From Hofstenia miamia (taxonomy: Eukaryota > Xenacoelomorpha > Acoela): a stretch of 64,000 bases of DNA. The notes beneath the pieces are model-generated. The model searched no databases, had not been told where the DNA came from, and worked only from the letters and a program-made list of their open reading frames with translations. Numbering within the stretch: the stretch's first letter is position 1; every line of letters starts with the position of its first letter. Below are positions 35,652-47,830 of this stretch, one piece after another. The position numbers and the translations under genes were made by a program. The stretch covers positions 152,766 to 216,765 of the forward strand of contig SCFE01000045.1 of assembly GCA_004352715.1 (NCBI GenBank). The letters are read 5' to 3'.

Positions 35652-35853
35652 CTGAAATAAAATGTTTCGTCAGTACAGATGCAAATAGCTTTGTAGTAAA
35701 TTTCCTATAGAGTTCAGTCCAATATGAATTGCAACACTCCTTGGAAAGAGGAATTATGCAGATTAATAGTGTTCGAGTGCGCAAGACTTGAGCAGATTGA
35801 ACTTCAATACCCCATACAATAGTTAGGAGTGTCCTTCGCATATTGCCTATCAT

Positions 35854-37003
35854 GTGCTTTTTCTATTCTTATCCTTTCTCGAAGTGTGACATGAGTGGTG
35901 CATACTTCTTCGGCAATATTATTATATTAAGTGATGAATATTTATCACAAAAATTCTTTCCTGGAGAAACTCCTTATAATTTTCTTTCTAACAAATTTGA
36001 GCTTCGATTTATATTCTGCATATATCGTGTTTATTGAAGTTCCTGGTTACAAAATTTTGCATTCTTGTAAATACTGCAAACGCAATGACTAGTGCGACCC
36101 AATTTTGGCATAACACAAACCCATTTTTTTGACCTAACCAATTGAAAATTGGTCAACAAAGGTTTAGAAAATGAATTATATCAAACACTACAATGATTAA
36201 AGTGACAAATTTCCAAACAGAAAATTTCTATCTTTACAAAGCAGCTACTTCAAGACTGACAAACCTCACCCAACGGAACATGTTTTGATGTGCATGATTG
36301 GATTTAGTAAACTTTTCAATAAAATACCTTCTTTTGTGCAGTTCATGTTTTCCAACATGTCTCGCTCGCAAATTTGTCCTCTTATGTAATCCTGAAAAGC
36401 ACATCTGTCTTCTTTAAAATCAAAATTCTGAATGTCAGTTTATACTTGCATGATAGAATATTTTGTAGATTCTGTTTTTTTTTCGATGATGTAAATTACT
36501 AAACAGAGCCGAGCATGCAAAACAACAAGAATTGAATTGCATCATTGAAATTAAAACCTTCAAGCTAAGAAAAATGTCTAAGAAGGACAAATTTTGACTT
36601 CACTCTGAAAGCACGCCGATTTTGACTTTATTTTAAATGTATCGACTTTTGGGTCACTCCAGAAATAACTTTCAAGGAGGACCAAAAATGCTAAAAACCT
36701 TGTCATGCCGAAGCGTTTTTCTACTCTAATTTCTAACATGTGAACCCTTATATAGTATTGAAAATATCATTTCGTGTAATTTACACGGGTTCCGCTAGTA
36801 AATTAAAAAGCTTTGAATTGCAGAAACCTCAATAGATTAATGCCTTAAATTGATAGGATTTCATTGAAGACATAACATAGCAGCAAGTTATAAAAAATTT
36901 CTTAAAACAGCAAAGTTTACTTTCAGTATTTCGTATATTACTCATCGGGAATTTTAATGCAATTGCGCTTATGTTTATATTAAAAGTTTACAGCGTAACT
37001 TAC
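35854..37003. other. Intron sequence
   Basis: No feature recognised. Confidence 0.45.
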
Positions 37004-37267
37004 ATTCAACCACCAAATAAGCATGAGTTTTATCAGAATACTGATTGAAAGCATCGCAGGTATATTGACCAGCGTCAGATAGTTGAACGTTGTAAATCCA
37101 GTGTGATATAGAGTGATTGTGTACAGTATGAAGAGTTCTGCCATTCTTCAATAACTTCATAGTGGGTATTGGTGTTGCCATGGCATTGTCTCTGCATTGG
37201 AGAGCTCTATTTTCACCAACTCGCGTACGGTTAAAAGGATGAATTTGAAATCGTAGAGACGCTCGGA
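37004..37267 (-). CDS. Ig/FN3 gene: Ig4 exon
   Basis: 264 bp; acceptor TTTTAG, donor GAAT/GTAAGT. One Ig domain: NRALQCRDNAMATPIPTMKL (first Cys), QLSDAGQYTCDAFNQYSDKT (second Cys with the D-x-G-x-Y-x-C motif). No Trp at the C strand, as in Ig2, which also has CRD after the first Cys. Confidence 0.87.
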
Positions 37268-37697
37268 CTAAAAGGGAATATCAAGTTTTAATCACGGGAA
37301 ATATAATACAAATGACTAGAACAGCTAAAATATTAGCCTAACTTATGCTACATATCAACTTTTTGTTAACTTAATGAAAATAATTTTGGAAAACTACAGA
37401 TTAATAGTTAATATTTCAAAATAATGTAATGAAACGAAAATAAACATTTACATTTCCCAGCAAAACGTTTCTTAACATAGAGAATCTTATTTTGCAGTAG
37501 TCCCATTTCGCGTAAATAGCAGGCGAAACATTAACATTTAGTATTCTCACAAATTGCTCTCTGAATTTTATATTTAACAATAAAAAATAACTATATAGCA
37601 ATTATTTTGGTAAAATTCAATTTCTGACAATACTTAAGAAGAAACTTAAGGTACATCTAGCATAAAACCAAATTTTAAAGACCCCAGTTAACAACTA
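37268..37697. other. Intron sequence
   Basis: No feature recognised. Confidence 0.45.
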
Positions 37698-38369
37698 CAG
37701 TCAATTACCCTTTATCCATATGGGTGTTTCCGGATTTTCGGTTTATTTATACACTTTCTTAAGTCCGAATTATTCATTGTTTTTCTCTAATAAAACTATC
37801 GGTTAATCCGATACTGTTAATCAGCAAATCCGTTGTAAATTTCTGCACCAAATGTCACTTTGCAATTGCACCCGCTTAAACCGTATCAAAATTTGATCAT
37901 TCAGTAGTTTTTTTAAATAAAACACTTATTTTAGTAATCGTATAATGTATACAAGTACACGCGGCGCTGTCACTCATTAATCACGGACGATACATTTTGA
38001 TTTGTGAAATTGTTACATGTTCGTATAATACATTTTGATTTAATTTAATACACTGTACATGTGTAAAAAAATGTTTTTGATTCGTTCTTTGAAGTGAGGA
38101 CGTGGGTAGCTATCCCATTTTTTTCCAGATATTCCTTGTCAGAAAATTGTTGACGCAATTTCGTGATTATTTTCAACAGGCATTCTTTTTAAATCTTGAC
38201 AGGCTTGTTTTCATTTCGGTTCTACCTCAGCAACAACCTATCCCTCCCATAAATTCCATATTTTCAATGATATCGGAGTTGAAATTTTCAAATTCACATA
38301 ATATGGATTTCGAATAATCCGGACAAAAACCGGTTGTCCACCAGGATACGGATAAGGCGGAATTGACTC
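37698..38369. mobile_element. pogo/Tigger-like non-autonomous DNA transposon
   Basis: 672 bp flanked by TA on both sides (37696-37697 and 38370-38371). The left end CAGTCAATTACCCTTTATCC matches the right end, read on the minus strand, GAGTCAATTCCGCCTTATCC; weaker similarity extends further (TTTCCGGATT / TGTCCGGATT). TA duplication and CAG-type ends fit the pogo/Tigger group. No intact transposase is present. Confidence 0.6.
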
Positions 38370-38942
38370 TAGTAAAATTAGTGATTGATCTAATGACCTA
38401 TCAGAGAAATAACCCATTGCCGCTTAAAATCACAGATTTATTATATCATTCAAAACACTCATATGCAGAGGATAATTAAATTATTACTAATGTAAGTTCA
38501 AAATCACACTGCTATAAAAACAATTCACCCCCGGAATTGGTTATAACACGAATTTTTAGCGCGCTTAACATTAATTAACCATATTCATTTGCTTAATTTG
38601 AAATTTGGCTATTGTTTTAAAAAATTAATTAGTAAAAATAACTTTATTAAACCCCAAAACAGATTATTAACTTTATTAATTTTAAAATGAAATATTAACT
38701 TTTGTTTATATAATAGCTTTTTATATAAGCCTATCTTTCAAAATTTATTTTTACAAATTTTGCAAAAATTAGAGTTAGTGGTTAAAAATTAATTTTATTA
38801 AATTATGCTGATCAAGTAATCTTTAAAATAATCCTCAAAAAGCAATTAAAATTTAGATTCACAAAATATTTCCTTTCCACTTTCCAATTTAAAAAATGGT
38901 CTTAGAAGATTTAAGACTACAGGGTCTAGACACACAATACTT
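38370..38942. other. Intron sequence
   Basis: AT-rich; nothing recognised. Confidence 0.45.
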
Positions 38943-39949
38943 GGGTTGAGTGAAAAATTTTTTCTTAATATTTACCATGCCATCCCTCTAGAAACTTGCC
39001 AAATAGCCTAAAAGTGGCTTTTGGTAAGTTTGGTGAAGTAGGCATCAGAACCCGGCCACCTGCCCGAGTTTAAAGTCACGGAAATGTCAAATTTCTGAAC
39101 TTACGTATAACTAATGAACCATAGCTCACAGAAAGATGATTTTTGGCTCAAAAGATGTGGAATTGCCATGTTTCGATGTCACCTAAGAGCATTTTTTGTG
39201 TAAACCAACTCATTATAGAGCTAATGAAAAAAAACCAAATTTTTGCGTAAATTCGAAAAATAAAAAATAGTTCAGATGGAGCTAGTCAGCGCGCATCTGT
39301 GGATATGTAACCCTAATCCATAACGTCAAAAATCGCAGAGTAATAGCGTTCCGAAATGCATCAGTTGACATCGTTAAATAGAAATTCGAAACTTGTAATA
39401 AACGAAAGTGCTAATAACGCAAAGGGACTAATAATTAAAAATATAATATTAACATTGTAATATAGAATTTAAGGATTTCTAAAAATTGCTTAAAAGAGCT
39501 AAGGAATTGAATAAGAATTGGCAGAGTACTGGCTGTCTAAATATAGACAAGTCAGTATAGTAGAAAGCCAAAATATAACAGAATGCAATAATGTATAGAA
39601 GATAAATGGATCCAAATATTGTATTATTAGACGGATGCCAAACTATTATATCAGAAAGTCATTCAAATATATTAAATGCACTATTTTGTATCGGATCTTT
39701 AATAATAGATATCTCATTATAGTTTAACCCGAATTGGTGCATAAGAGGCATTGATGTACTATATTTTGACGGACTAGTTTGTATGTATTAAGATAGTTTG
39801 TATGTATTAAGATTATTTAAGGATTATTATTGGATAATTGTAAATTAAAGCTGATAGCATGCTGTCAAGAAAAGGATTAACAAGTGAGATATGCACAAAA
39901 GTATTAAAAATTGATGATGCAACAATTATTTTTACTGCCTAGTAGGGAA

Positions 39950-41428
39950 TTTCCTGCTGGCCAACTTCCATCAAAAAGAAATGTAATTGAAATACTGTGG
40001 GAAAAAAAATGAAACACAAAAGAAGCAGCAACAAAAATTGCAAAAGAAATTATTGACATTTGGCCGTTTTTTTACAGTTTATCCATCTTCTAAATCATAT
40101 GTCCAAAAAAGTGCTGGATTTAGTGGAAACATTTAACCAATTGGTCAAATATCCCAAAGCTAAACGAGGTCAAACTTTCAATGAAAAATTTAAAAAATTT
40201 GCCGAAAACTGAGACCGTTGTCGATATTTTTTGCAATGATGATCAACAAAAACGTGAGATTGAAATATCTTTTCAACTAAAAATGACTGCAGTGGAATAT
40301 GAGTTCCATAAAGACAAACGAGGAGAAAGATTAGGGAAATGTTTTAAAGTACCAGAGAAATTGACCAGTGCTGACCTGAATTTTAAACGACAATGCATTG
40401 ATAACATTGCAACTAGAGAACAGTCTTCAACTTCTACATTAGTCGAAGATGCTTCACCAAAATGTCCACAAGGTAGTGATTCGACAGAGTCGATGGAATT
40501 TATGTGGATGGAAAAAGAGATGCCACTCTGATATTAAAGGAAGAGCACGGAAAATACTCCAGGAAGGTCGACATCGAAGAACATGTGGTCATAGTTTGAC
40601 AACCAAGTGAACTTTATTTGTCTCATGTTTATCCAGAATCTGGAACTGGTTTAAGCATTGCCTCAGCCGTATATGAAGTGATTAAAGATACAGATCTGGC
40701 TGGAAAACTAACCATTATTGAAAGTAATAGAACTCCTACTATGACAGGGCACATAAGAGAGCTATTCGAAATTTGGAAGAGTTGTTGCATAAACCTCTAC
40801 AGTGGGCTCATTTGTCTCTTGCATTATGTGGAGTTGCCACTTCTTTATATTTTCATGGATATCGATGGCACAACAAAGTCGCCTGATAAGTTCTCTGCAC
40901 CTTTCGGTAGTAGCATTGCTAGACGTGTGCCGGAGTGGGAGGTGGTCAACTTCAATCCAATAAGAAATCCAATTTTCCATACTTACCAAATGAAGTTGTT
41001 GATAACCTTAGTTCTGATCAGTATTATGCTTACCGAATTTGGTGGTGTGTAATACTTGGAGAAGTTGATGAAAATATTCAGTACCTGGACATTGGACCTC
41101 ATTATCATGCAAGATGGCAAACATTAAGATCTCGAATATTACGATATTATGTTTCACAAACTAATCCAACCAAACAACTGGTCACATTAACAGAGTTTTG
41201 CATTAGAGTTTATTTTCCATCATGGTTCCAAATAAAGTGGAAATGTTCTGTGACAGATGAAGTCCGCAACTTTTATGCCATAATAAAAAGAGTCAACAAA
41301 TTTCCCAGCCAAAGGATCAAAGACAGAGCACTGGAAATATTGCAACGTAATTCATACTTTGCTCACCATGAAAATATTCTTTTGAGAATGCTGGGTGACA
41401 GTGATGCAGAGATAAGAACCCTGGCAGT
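39950..41428 (+). pseudogene. Transposon-encoded protein, uncharacterised family, N-terminal and central part
   Basis: Pieces in changing frames: LPSKRNVIEILWEKK (near 39970); an open run at 40181-40531 (TETVVDIFCNDDQQKR ... GKCFKVPEKLTSADLNFKRQ); TLILKEEHGKYSRKVDIEEH (about 40529); HVYPESGTGLSIASAVYEVI (40624 on); LICLLHYVELPL and FMDIDGTTKSPDKFSAPFGS (about 40808-40905); then 40957 on, FPYLPNEVVDNLSSDQYYAY, DIGPHYHARWQTLRSRILRY, LQRNSYFAHHENILLRMLGD. In order this matches a protein I remember as common but unnamed in arthropod and cnidarian genomes. Frameshifts and stops show it is dead. The catalytic residues are not known to me; the conserved D-G-T, H-x-x-E-L and R-N-x-x-F-A-H-x-E-N motifs are candidates. 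Confidence 0.7.
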
Positions 41429-42391
41429 CCCTAGTAACACGAACTTGTCTTTTGGACGTCCTTAAGTCAACATTTATTGCCGTCCAAAAGACGTCAATGT
41501 CTGTCCTCATAATGGACTCAAAAACGACATGATTTGCAAATAAATAAAGTATTATTCATGATTTTCCAAAACCCTTGCAAATGAAGTAAGGTAACTTAAT
41601 CTGATAACGTTTACAACCTATGTTTGTTATTACTGAACTTCTTAATATTTGAACACAATCGAATATGTAGTAGTTTCACTTAAAAATTATGCCACTAATA
41701 TCATTTATAAAGAAGGATTTAATAGCTTTACTTTTGACACATCTAATTTCACTCTTGTAAGCGTTGAAAATTGTTTATTCCTTGCTATTTTTCTTAAAAA
41801 TATTAACGTTTCTAAACAAATTTCAATCATTTTTTTATGATATCACACAATATTGAATAGAAACTTTATGATTTAATAAATTATTCCATTTTTTAAGATA
41901 AACATGTATTAATTTTAAACAAATATTTTTCACAGGTTGGAATGATTTATGCAAATATATATTTTGACTTCAACAATACCTTAAAATGTAAATATTAATA
42001 AAATGTGAATAGACGCATACTAGTGAAATTAATGAAAAAGAAAATATATAAAAATTTTTCACCTTTGCAAAGGTGATATTTAAGTGTCAAAATTTTTATT
42101 ATAAGAGACTTCTTTATAAATAATAATGATGATGGTGTTTTTGAGCGAAATGAGTAGGAAGTATGATTGTGAGTAAATTTCATAAAGCATGGTTACAAAA
42201 ATCACATGCTGTGAAAGATATCACAATTAAATAACTTCATACAAAAAGTTTGTGGTAAATCATGAATAACATTGTATTTATTAGCAAATCACGTCGTTTT
42301 TGTCTCCATTATGAGGACAGATATTGACGTCTTTTGGACGGCTATAAATGTTAACATTAGGACGTCCAAAAGACAACTTCGTGTTCTAGGG
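41429..42391. mobile_element. 963-bp palindromic-end element nested in the transposon gene
   Basis: The left end CCCTAGTAACACGAACTTGT and the right end on the minus strand CCCTAGAACACGAAGTTGTC match over about 115 bp, including TTTTGGACGTCC, CCGTCCAAAAGACGTCAAT and CTGTCCTCATAATGGA. The middle is AT-rich and non-coding. It splits the host protein gene between IRTLAV (left) and LGVDKIMQVR (right), which are adjacent in the family. The target duplication is unclear; the doubled Leu-x-Val codons on both sides hint at a short one. Confidence 0.8.
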
Positions 42392-42793
42392 GTGGACAAA
42401 ATCATGCAGGTTCGAAATAACATTAAACTTCAGAAACAAGTTGAAACACTTATTGTTCGAAGATTTGTGATTCCAAATGTCAACAAAAAATCAAAGCAAT
42501 ATTATCTTATGACAAACCTTGATGAAATGAGTGAGCCACTTGCTATACAGCAATTAAATGATGAAGAGCTGAACCAATTAAAAAGTTCTCCCTTGAAACT
42601 GCTTCACCCATGCCAAAACCAAGCAGTTGAACGGCATGTAAAGATCGTCACTGAAGCAGCATTAAGAGTAGCGTCATTTAAAAAGGGAGATAAGCTTATG
42701 AGACAAAAAATCCGATCAAGGAAAATGGTGAAAGAATTTAATAGCAAGATGCAATTTTCTTTTACATACATGGCATGTAGTGTAAACTCTTAA
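42392..42793 (+). pseudogene. Transposon-encoded protein, C-terminal part
   Basis: Continues the same protein after the nested element: LGVDKIMQVRNNIKLQKQVE, IVRRFVIPNVNKKSKQYYLM, EPLAIQQLNDEELNQL, LLHPCQNQAVERHVKIVTEA, then a basic end IRSRKMVKEFNSKMQFSF. The P-C-x-x-Q-A-V-E-R-x-V-K-x-V-T-E-A block is, from memory, the most conserved C-terminal signature of the family. This part is open over its full length. Confidence 0.7.
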
Positions 42794-43931
42794 CATTTGG
42801 CCGCATTAAATTTCATTGACAATTTACTTGTGAACTTTTAGAGCTTAAAGTTTATTGAAATCATATGGTTTCAATGAGTTACCGTTGACAAACATTTTCT
42901 GTATATTTAAATATTTGCTAATACATTGTCATGATAGAATTTCCTTATTCTATAGTGGTCTGTTAATGTGAAAATTGTAATGTTGTAGCAAACATTTTTC
43001 AACAAACATGATATTGTGATAGTTTTAATGACAGGCTAGTGTATTTGCATTAACTCTAGTATCCAGTTATAGTGGGAAAGTGTTTCAACACCTGTTCTAC
43101 AGAGTTAGAGCTGCTGAAACTTTAATTCTTTGCATATCAAAAGTTACAGTATATTAAGAGTATTTCAACTTTAGACTTAATATCTTGTTGTCATTTGTTG
43201 ATGGCTTTTATTAATTTTTTTCTTATGGAATACTCTTCCTTTAACATTAAGTATGACTTTACAAAAATTGTTATTCACCAAGACAATGATATTGTAGCTC
43301 TAACTAAAGGCTATTGCGAACACCCTTGTTAATATTGGTCGCAAAAGTTTAGCTGTAATAAAAGATACACTATTTTTTCAGAAAACTGTTGTACATAATT
43401 TGTATTTCTTGCTTGACTGCTCCAAAAGTCAAAACTTGCATTTGAAGTGTACATAATTTCTTTGGTTTCAAATTGATTGTACTGTTTCCTGTAATCAAGT
43501 TGTTAAGTCGCAACAAACAGTGTTATGGACGAGTAATTTAGTTTAAGTAATTGAAAAACTAGTCTTTAAGAGATGCTGGTTTTAGTAGCAAATATGATAA
43601 TGTAGCTTGCTGTATGAATATATTGCTTGAAAAATTTGGTTTTTTCATTAGCTCTGAAATGAGTTGGTTTACACAAAAAAGTGATTTTAGATGAGATACA
43701 AACATGGCAATTTCACATCTTTTGAGCCAAAAAACATCTTTCTGTGAGCTATGGTTCATTAGTTATGCGTAAGTTCAGAAATGTGACATTTCCGTGACTT
43801 TTAACCTCGGGTAGGTGGCCGGGTTCTGCTGTCTACTTCACCAAACTTACCAAAAGTCAGTTTTAAGTTATTTGGCAAGTTTCTAGAGGGGTTGCATGGT
43901 AATTATCAAAAAAATTTTTTTAGCTCCACCC

Positions 43932-44920
43932 TACAGGATACCATACCTCAAGAAAATAATAAACTGATAGTTCTCACAGTTGAAGGATGTTCATATCGGA
44001 TGATAGCAGATGAATTGAAAATTTAATGTACCTCACTTGTTTAGACAGCGGACAAATTGATGAAGAAATTTAAATGTGCCCAGACATTATAATTGCGTAC
44101 ATGCCTGGTTTCGAACCAATACACAAATTCTATTTAATATGTAATTCAATATGCAAAAAAACGTCATAAATTTTAATCTTCATACATATTGATAATCCCA
44201 TTGCAGTCTACATTTGATAATTTCTGTTTCTATTTGCATAAAACTGTGAAATGAGAGTATTCCTTCAAATCATTCTAAAGAAATCCGTAATTTCAGTGTT
44301 TTTCATTTCATTTTCACCAAGAATAAGATTATATAATATAACGATACATGCAAGATTCAGAAAAACTTAATGAATTTCATTTTGCTTGCTCCTAATTGAA
44401 AAATCTGTCAATTCCAAAATCTATTCTCCACCCATTCCTAGTCCAAGGTACATGTGCATACACTCCCTAAATAACGGTGTGCTGTATACAAACCCTCCCT
44501 GTCCTTGATGTTGCATCATTAACAAATTGTAGTAATTGATGCAATTAATATCAATATACATTCCAGCATAGACAACGAATCTCCATTATATTGTAAATCA
44601 ATCTCCTTATAGAGTAAGGCAACCAATGGTCACCGTCTGATACTAAGTAAAATCCCTTGGACATAGCATGCAAACTAACTTAGACATAACACTTTATATC
44701 TGGGAGCATGGGATGTTTACAAGTGAGCAGTTAGATTGATAAGTATTTTTCACTACATGTACAATGTACATGTAAGTGGAATAACTTCAATTGCTCAATA
44801 CGTTAATGTGCCTAGACTATCAAAAACAGGTTATACAGAGTTTTTGAAATACGAAATTTAACAATTCAGCTACTCAAACGTTATATATATATATATAAAT
44901 ATATACAAGGAAATGCTTAC
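43932..44920. other. Intron sequence with (TA)n
   Basis: (TA)n at 44881-44900. No gene seen. Confidence 0.5.
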
Positions 44921-45214
44921 AAGTGACTTCGACAAAAATATCCCTTCTAGATGGCTTTCCTTCGCCATTGCTGACTTGACAAGTGTATTTACCAGTGTGA
45001 TGACGTGTGATTTCGTTGTAAATAAGCGTGAGAACTTCCTCGTTTTCATATCGTGACACATGTACATTACGGATCTGCTTAGTTTGGTTAAATTGCCAGA
45101 ATGCCTTCCCGGGTGGAATGCTTTTCGTATAGTGACAGGCTAACTTCAGCATTTCACCTTCTAATGCCTTTCCATCAGGAAGTTGCTGTTCTACCTTTGT
45201 TACTTTTGGTGTGT
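44921..45214 (-). CDS. Ig/FN3 gene: Ig3 exon
   Basis: 294 bp; acceptor TTCTATAG, donor ACTT/GTAAGC. One Ig domain: MLKLACHYTKSIPPGKAFWQ (first Cys and core Trp), and TRHHTGKYTCQVSNGEGKPS (second Cys). It resembles Ig6 (Cys-x-Tyr after the first Cys, Lys/Glu-x-Tyr-x-Cys at the end). Confidence 0.88.
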
Positions 45215-46860
45215 CTATAGAATAAAACACATTAATAAGAGCAGTACAAAACGTTATATACTGCACTAATTTTTATTGTAAATGTCTGGGTTCCGAACAA
45301 TTTTTCAGTTTAACTAAATCATTCTGGAATTGATGCAAAGTAACGGACAATGTATTTTATCATGTGAATAAATAGAAATATAATTCCAAGTAAATGAACT
45401 TGGCATTGTTCCTTCGATTTCAAATCCAAAATTTTAGAGTTTGTCAACCACAATTACATAACTTACGACTAGATAACAATTATGCTTCGATGGTTTACCG
45501 TTACGTCCTTTTACGGGTGATATTTATTTTTGGAAATACCGTACCGTTACTGCCGAAATAATTTTTTAGTAAAACGGTATTTTTACAGTTAAAATTAACA
45601 ACACTGGCTTGGAAAAGATCCAATTGAAGGAAGTGAAAACGGCGATTGACCAGCGTGAAATACTTTCACCTGACCACACAACTGAACTGGTGTTTCTAAG
45701 GTATAATGTCAACTTTTTCAATTTTCAATAAGGTTATTCCAGACCCTGTTTTTGCATACGTAAATAGTACCATTACAGGTGCTATTCATTTCATACTGCA
45801 CCGTCTGAAAATATCGCATACCTCCGAAACTTATTAACAATATCTAGGAACAAATTTTGCGTGAGTGGCGATTAAATTTTAGATCCACGTTGCTATGCTC
45901 AAGTTAAAATTCTGCAATAAAGTACTTGTTCATTGATCGCACTTGCTCAGTGATCAATAGCATGTGAGATTCAGTCATACAAAAAACCCCAGATAAAAAA
46001 TAACTGAAATATAATTTGAATTCAGGTTAACTTATACGATAGACACTTAATAACTTACTAAATCAAACAGTGTTTTACACAATAACATTAACCTGGTTTA
46101 CAGATCGCCCGCTAACAAAATGACAATGCCTTAACGAAAAGCAGCATCTTTGTGAACTTGATTGGCAATGCCAATATCGTGAGTAAGGATGAAGTTACTG
46201 CCAATTTGAGTCACATGGGAAAACATAGTCTCTGTCAAACTGAATGTAACTATTTATAGTCTTTTTCTGCAAATATAGAAATTTAACTAAGAGATACTAC
46301 ATTCCGCTTGGAGGAAATAAATGCATATAAATATCACAATTGCAACACAATTGATATTTATTACATTTGCCGAAATTACATTTCAATTCCAAAATTCAGG
46401 ATAAGGTAACGAAAAAATACTACATGTTAAACTAAATGAGAGAAAGCAAGCCTGATGATTCTTCATTATTAAAGGCAAAATTTTGAAGAAAAATAGATCC
46501 CATTCAAGCTAATGCCGATTTGATTTCGAGAAATAGAAATGTAGAGTTGAGTTTTTGAACCCCGAGTCTTCGCAGAGCCATAACATTCAAATATGAAGTT
46601 TGAAATATTTAACATTAGAAAAATCAAAAGTATTCATGTACATATTACATACAATGAAACGTTTTACAACGTCTCTAAGAGACACAAGGGTTTAAATTTC
46701 ATATAAGAGCGACACTAAAGATGAAAACTTCTGAATACATTTAGTAATAGCTCAATGTGTGATATAGAAAAAAACCTGTGTCGAAACCGGATAATTTAGA
46801 GAATTTGATATAGGTGTGTTGAACCATTGAATAAAATACTGAAAGAAGTCAATCGTGACT
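45215..46860. other. Intron sequence
   Basis: AT-rich, no exon identified. Sequence from about 46860 on begins to look like the 5' part of the decayed LINE. Confidence 0.4.
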
Positions 46861-46899
46861 TCATTCTCAAAGAAATCAGTGAATACATAGATGATGCTG

Positions 46900-47778
46900 A
46901 AGACTACAAACTATGTAAATGATGTGAAAGATGATATTTTTCGATTAATGGAGACAGAAGTAAAGTAATTGATGGACTTGGTGAATGCAGCGAATACGAA
47001 AAAGCAAAGAAGTTGGTGCTGATAAACACAATGCATGATTAGTACAAACACATTCCATGAGAAGAACCAAAAAAACCAGAGAAGCAAACCAAAAAAATAA
47101 CAGAAGATTTAACCTAGCAATTTTTCATCTAAGCAATACACAATCTCGAAACTATAAAATGACAGAATTAGAAATTGGATTTCAAGAAAAATAGTGTTGC
47201 AGTTATAACATAAACATTGGCTGATATTATGAGAGTTCAGTTAGTCTGCAAAATATAATAAATTATCAAGCTCATAGAGAAACAGGTGGAATAGGAACTA
47301 TTTATGTAAGTAAAACATAAGAACCTAAACAAATTCTATAATATGAAGATAACGATGTTGAAATTACTGGTGTACATATATTTGATTATAAATTTGATCT
47401 CATATGTATAGGGTTCTATCGACATAATTATAGTTACACTGATATAACTCACTGAAGATTTGTAAACTTAATGATAAACCAAATTCAAAGCATTCTTGAA
47501 GAATAAATTGGGAACTAGCTTATAATGAAGACTGCGATAATTTGACAAAAAATATTTACAATATCATTGACAGAATCTAAGCAATGTACCCAAGAAAGAA
47601 AATAAAAATATCAAACAAAGATTCTACATGGACAACATCTCTTCCAAAATATTTATTGAATAAAAAACATGACGCTCAAAGAAAAAATAATAGGCAAAAA
47701 GTAAAGAAATAATCTAAGCAGAGAGAGAAAGTAGTAGATTTCAAGAAATAAAAGAAAGAGCATCTCTAGGAGAAAAAC
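46900..47778 (+). pseudogene. Decayed LINE, endonuclease part (5' half)
   Basis: Broken plus-strand frames with LINE endonuclease features: HRETGGIGTIYVSKT (the GG-V-A-I-Y-V strand), DVEITGVHIFDYKFDLICIG followed by FYR, then INWELAYNEDCDNL and MYPRKKIKISNKDSTWTTSL with PKYLLNKKH. The last block is the linker between endonuclease and reverse transcriptase (F-P-x-K-x-x-K ... W-x-T-x-x-L). Many stops. It is cut off at the 3' end of the minus-strand LINE and appears to resume near 51880. Confidence 0.65.
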
Positions 47779-47830
47779 TACTACTACTACTAAAAGACTT
47801 TATTTAGTCATGTTACAGACTACAAAATAT
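47779..47830 (-). other. Intact LINE: 3' UTR and (TAG)n tail
   Basis: Only about 50 bases from the ORF2 stop to the end, with AATAAA (minus strand, about 47801-47806) and a terminal TTTTAGTAGTAGTAGTAG. Short 3' UTRs ending in a simple repeat instead of poly(A) are known in CR1/L2-like LINEs. Confidence 0.8.

Larger units (their letters stand above)
38943..43931 (+). mobile_element. ~5-kb DNA transposon with ~300-bp terminal inverted repeats
   Basis: The left terminus (38943-39246) and right terminus (43628-43931) are about 300-bp inverted repeats. Both carry, in element orientation, ACCATGC, CCTCTAGAAACTTGCCAAAT, TTTTGGTAAGTTTGGTGAAG, GAACCCGGCCACCT and TAATGAACCATAGCTCACAG. The outermost bases are GGGTTGAG (left) and GGGTGGAG (right). 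Inside is a broken plus-strand gene of one widespread mobile protein family (39950-42793), itself interrupted by a 963-bp element. No clear target-site duplication, so the superfamily is not assigned. It lies in the intron between Ig3 and Ig4. Confidence 0.85.

Noticed and set aside
41429-42391. piggyBac assignment of the nested element because its ends start CCCTAG
   Set aside because: No TTAA at either flank and the end similarity is only six bases; left unclassified.
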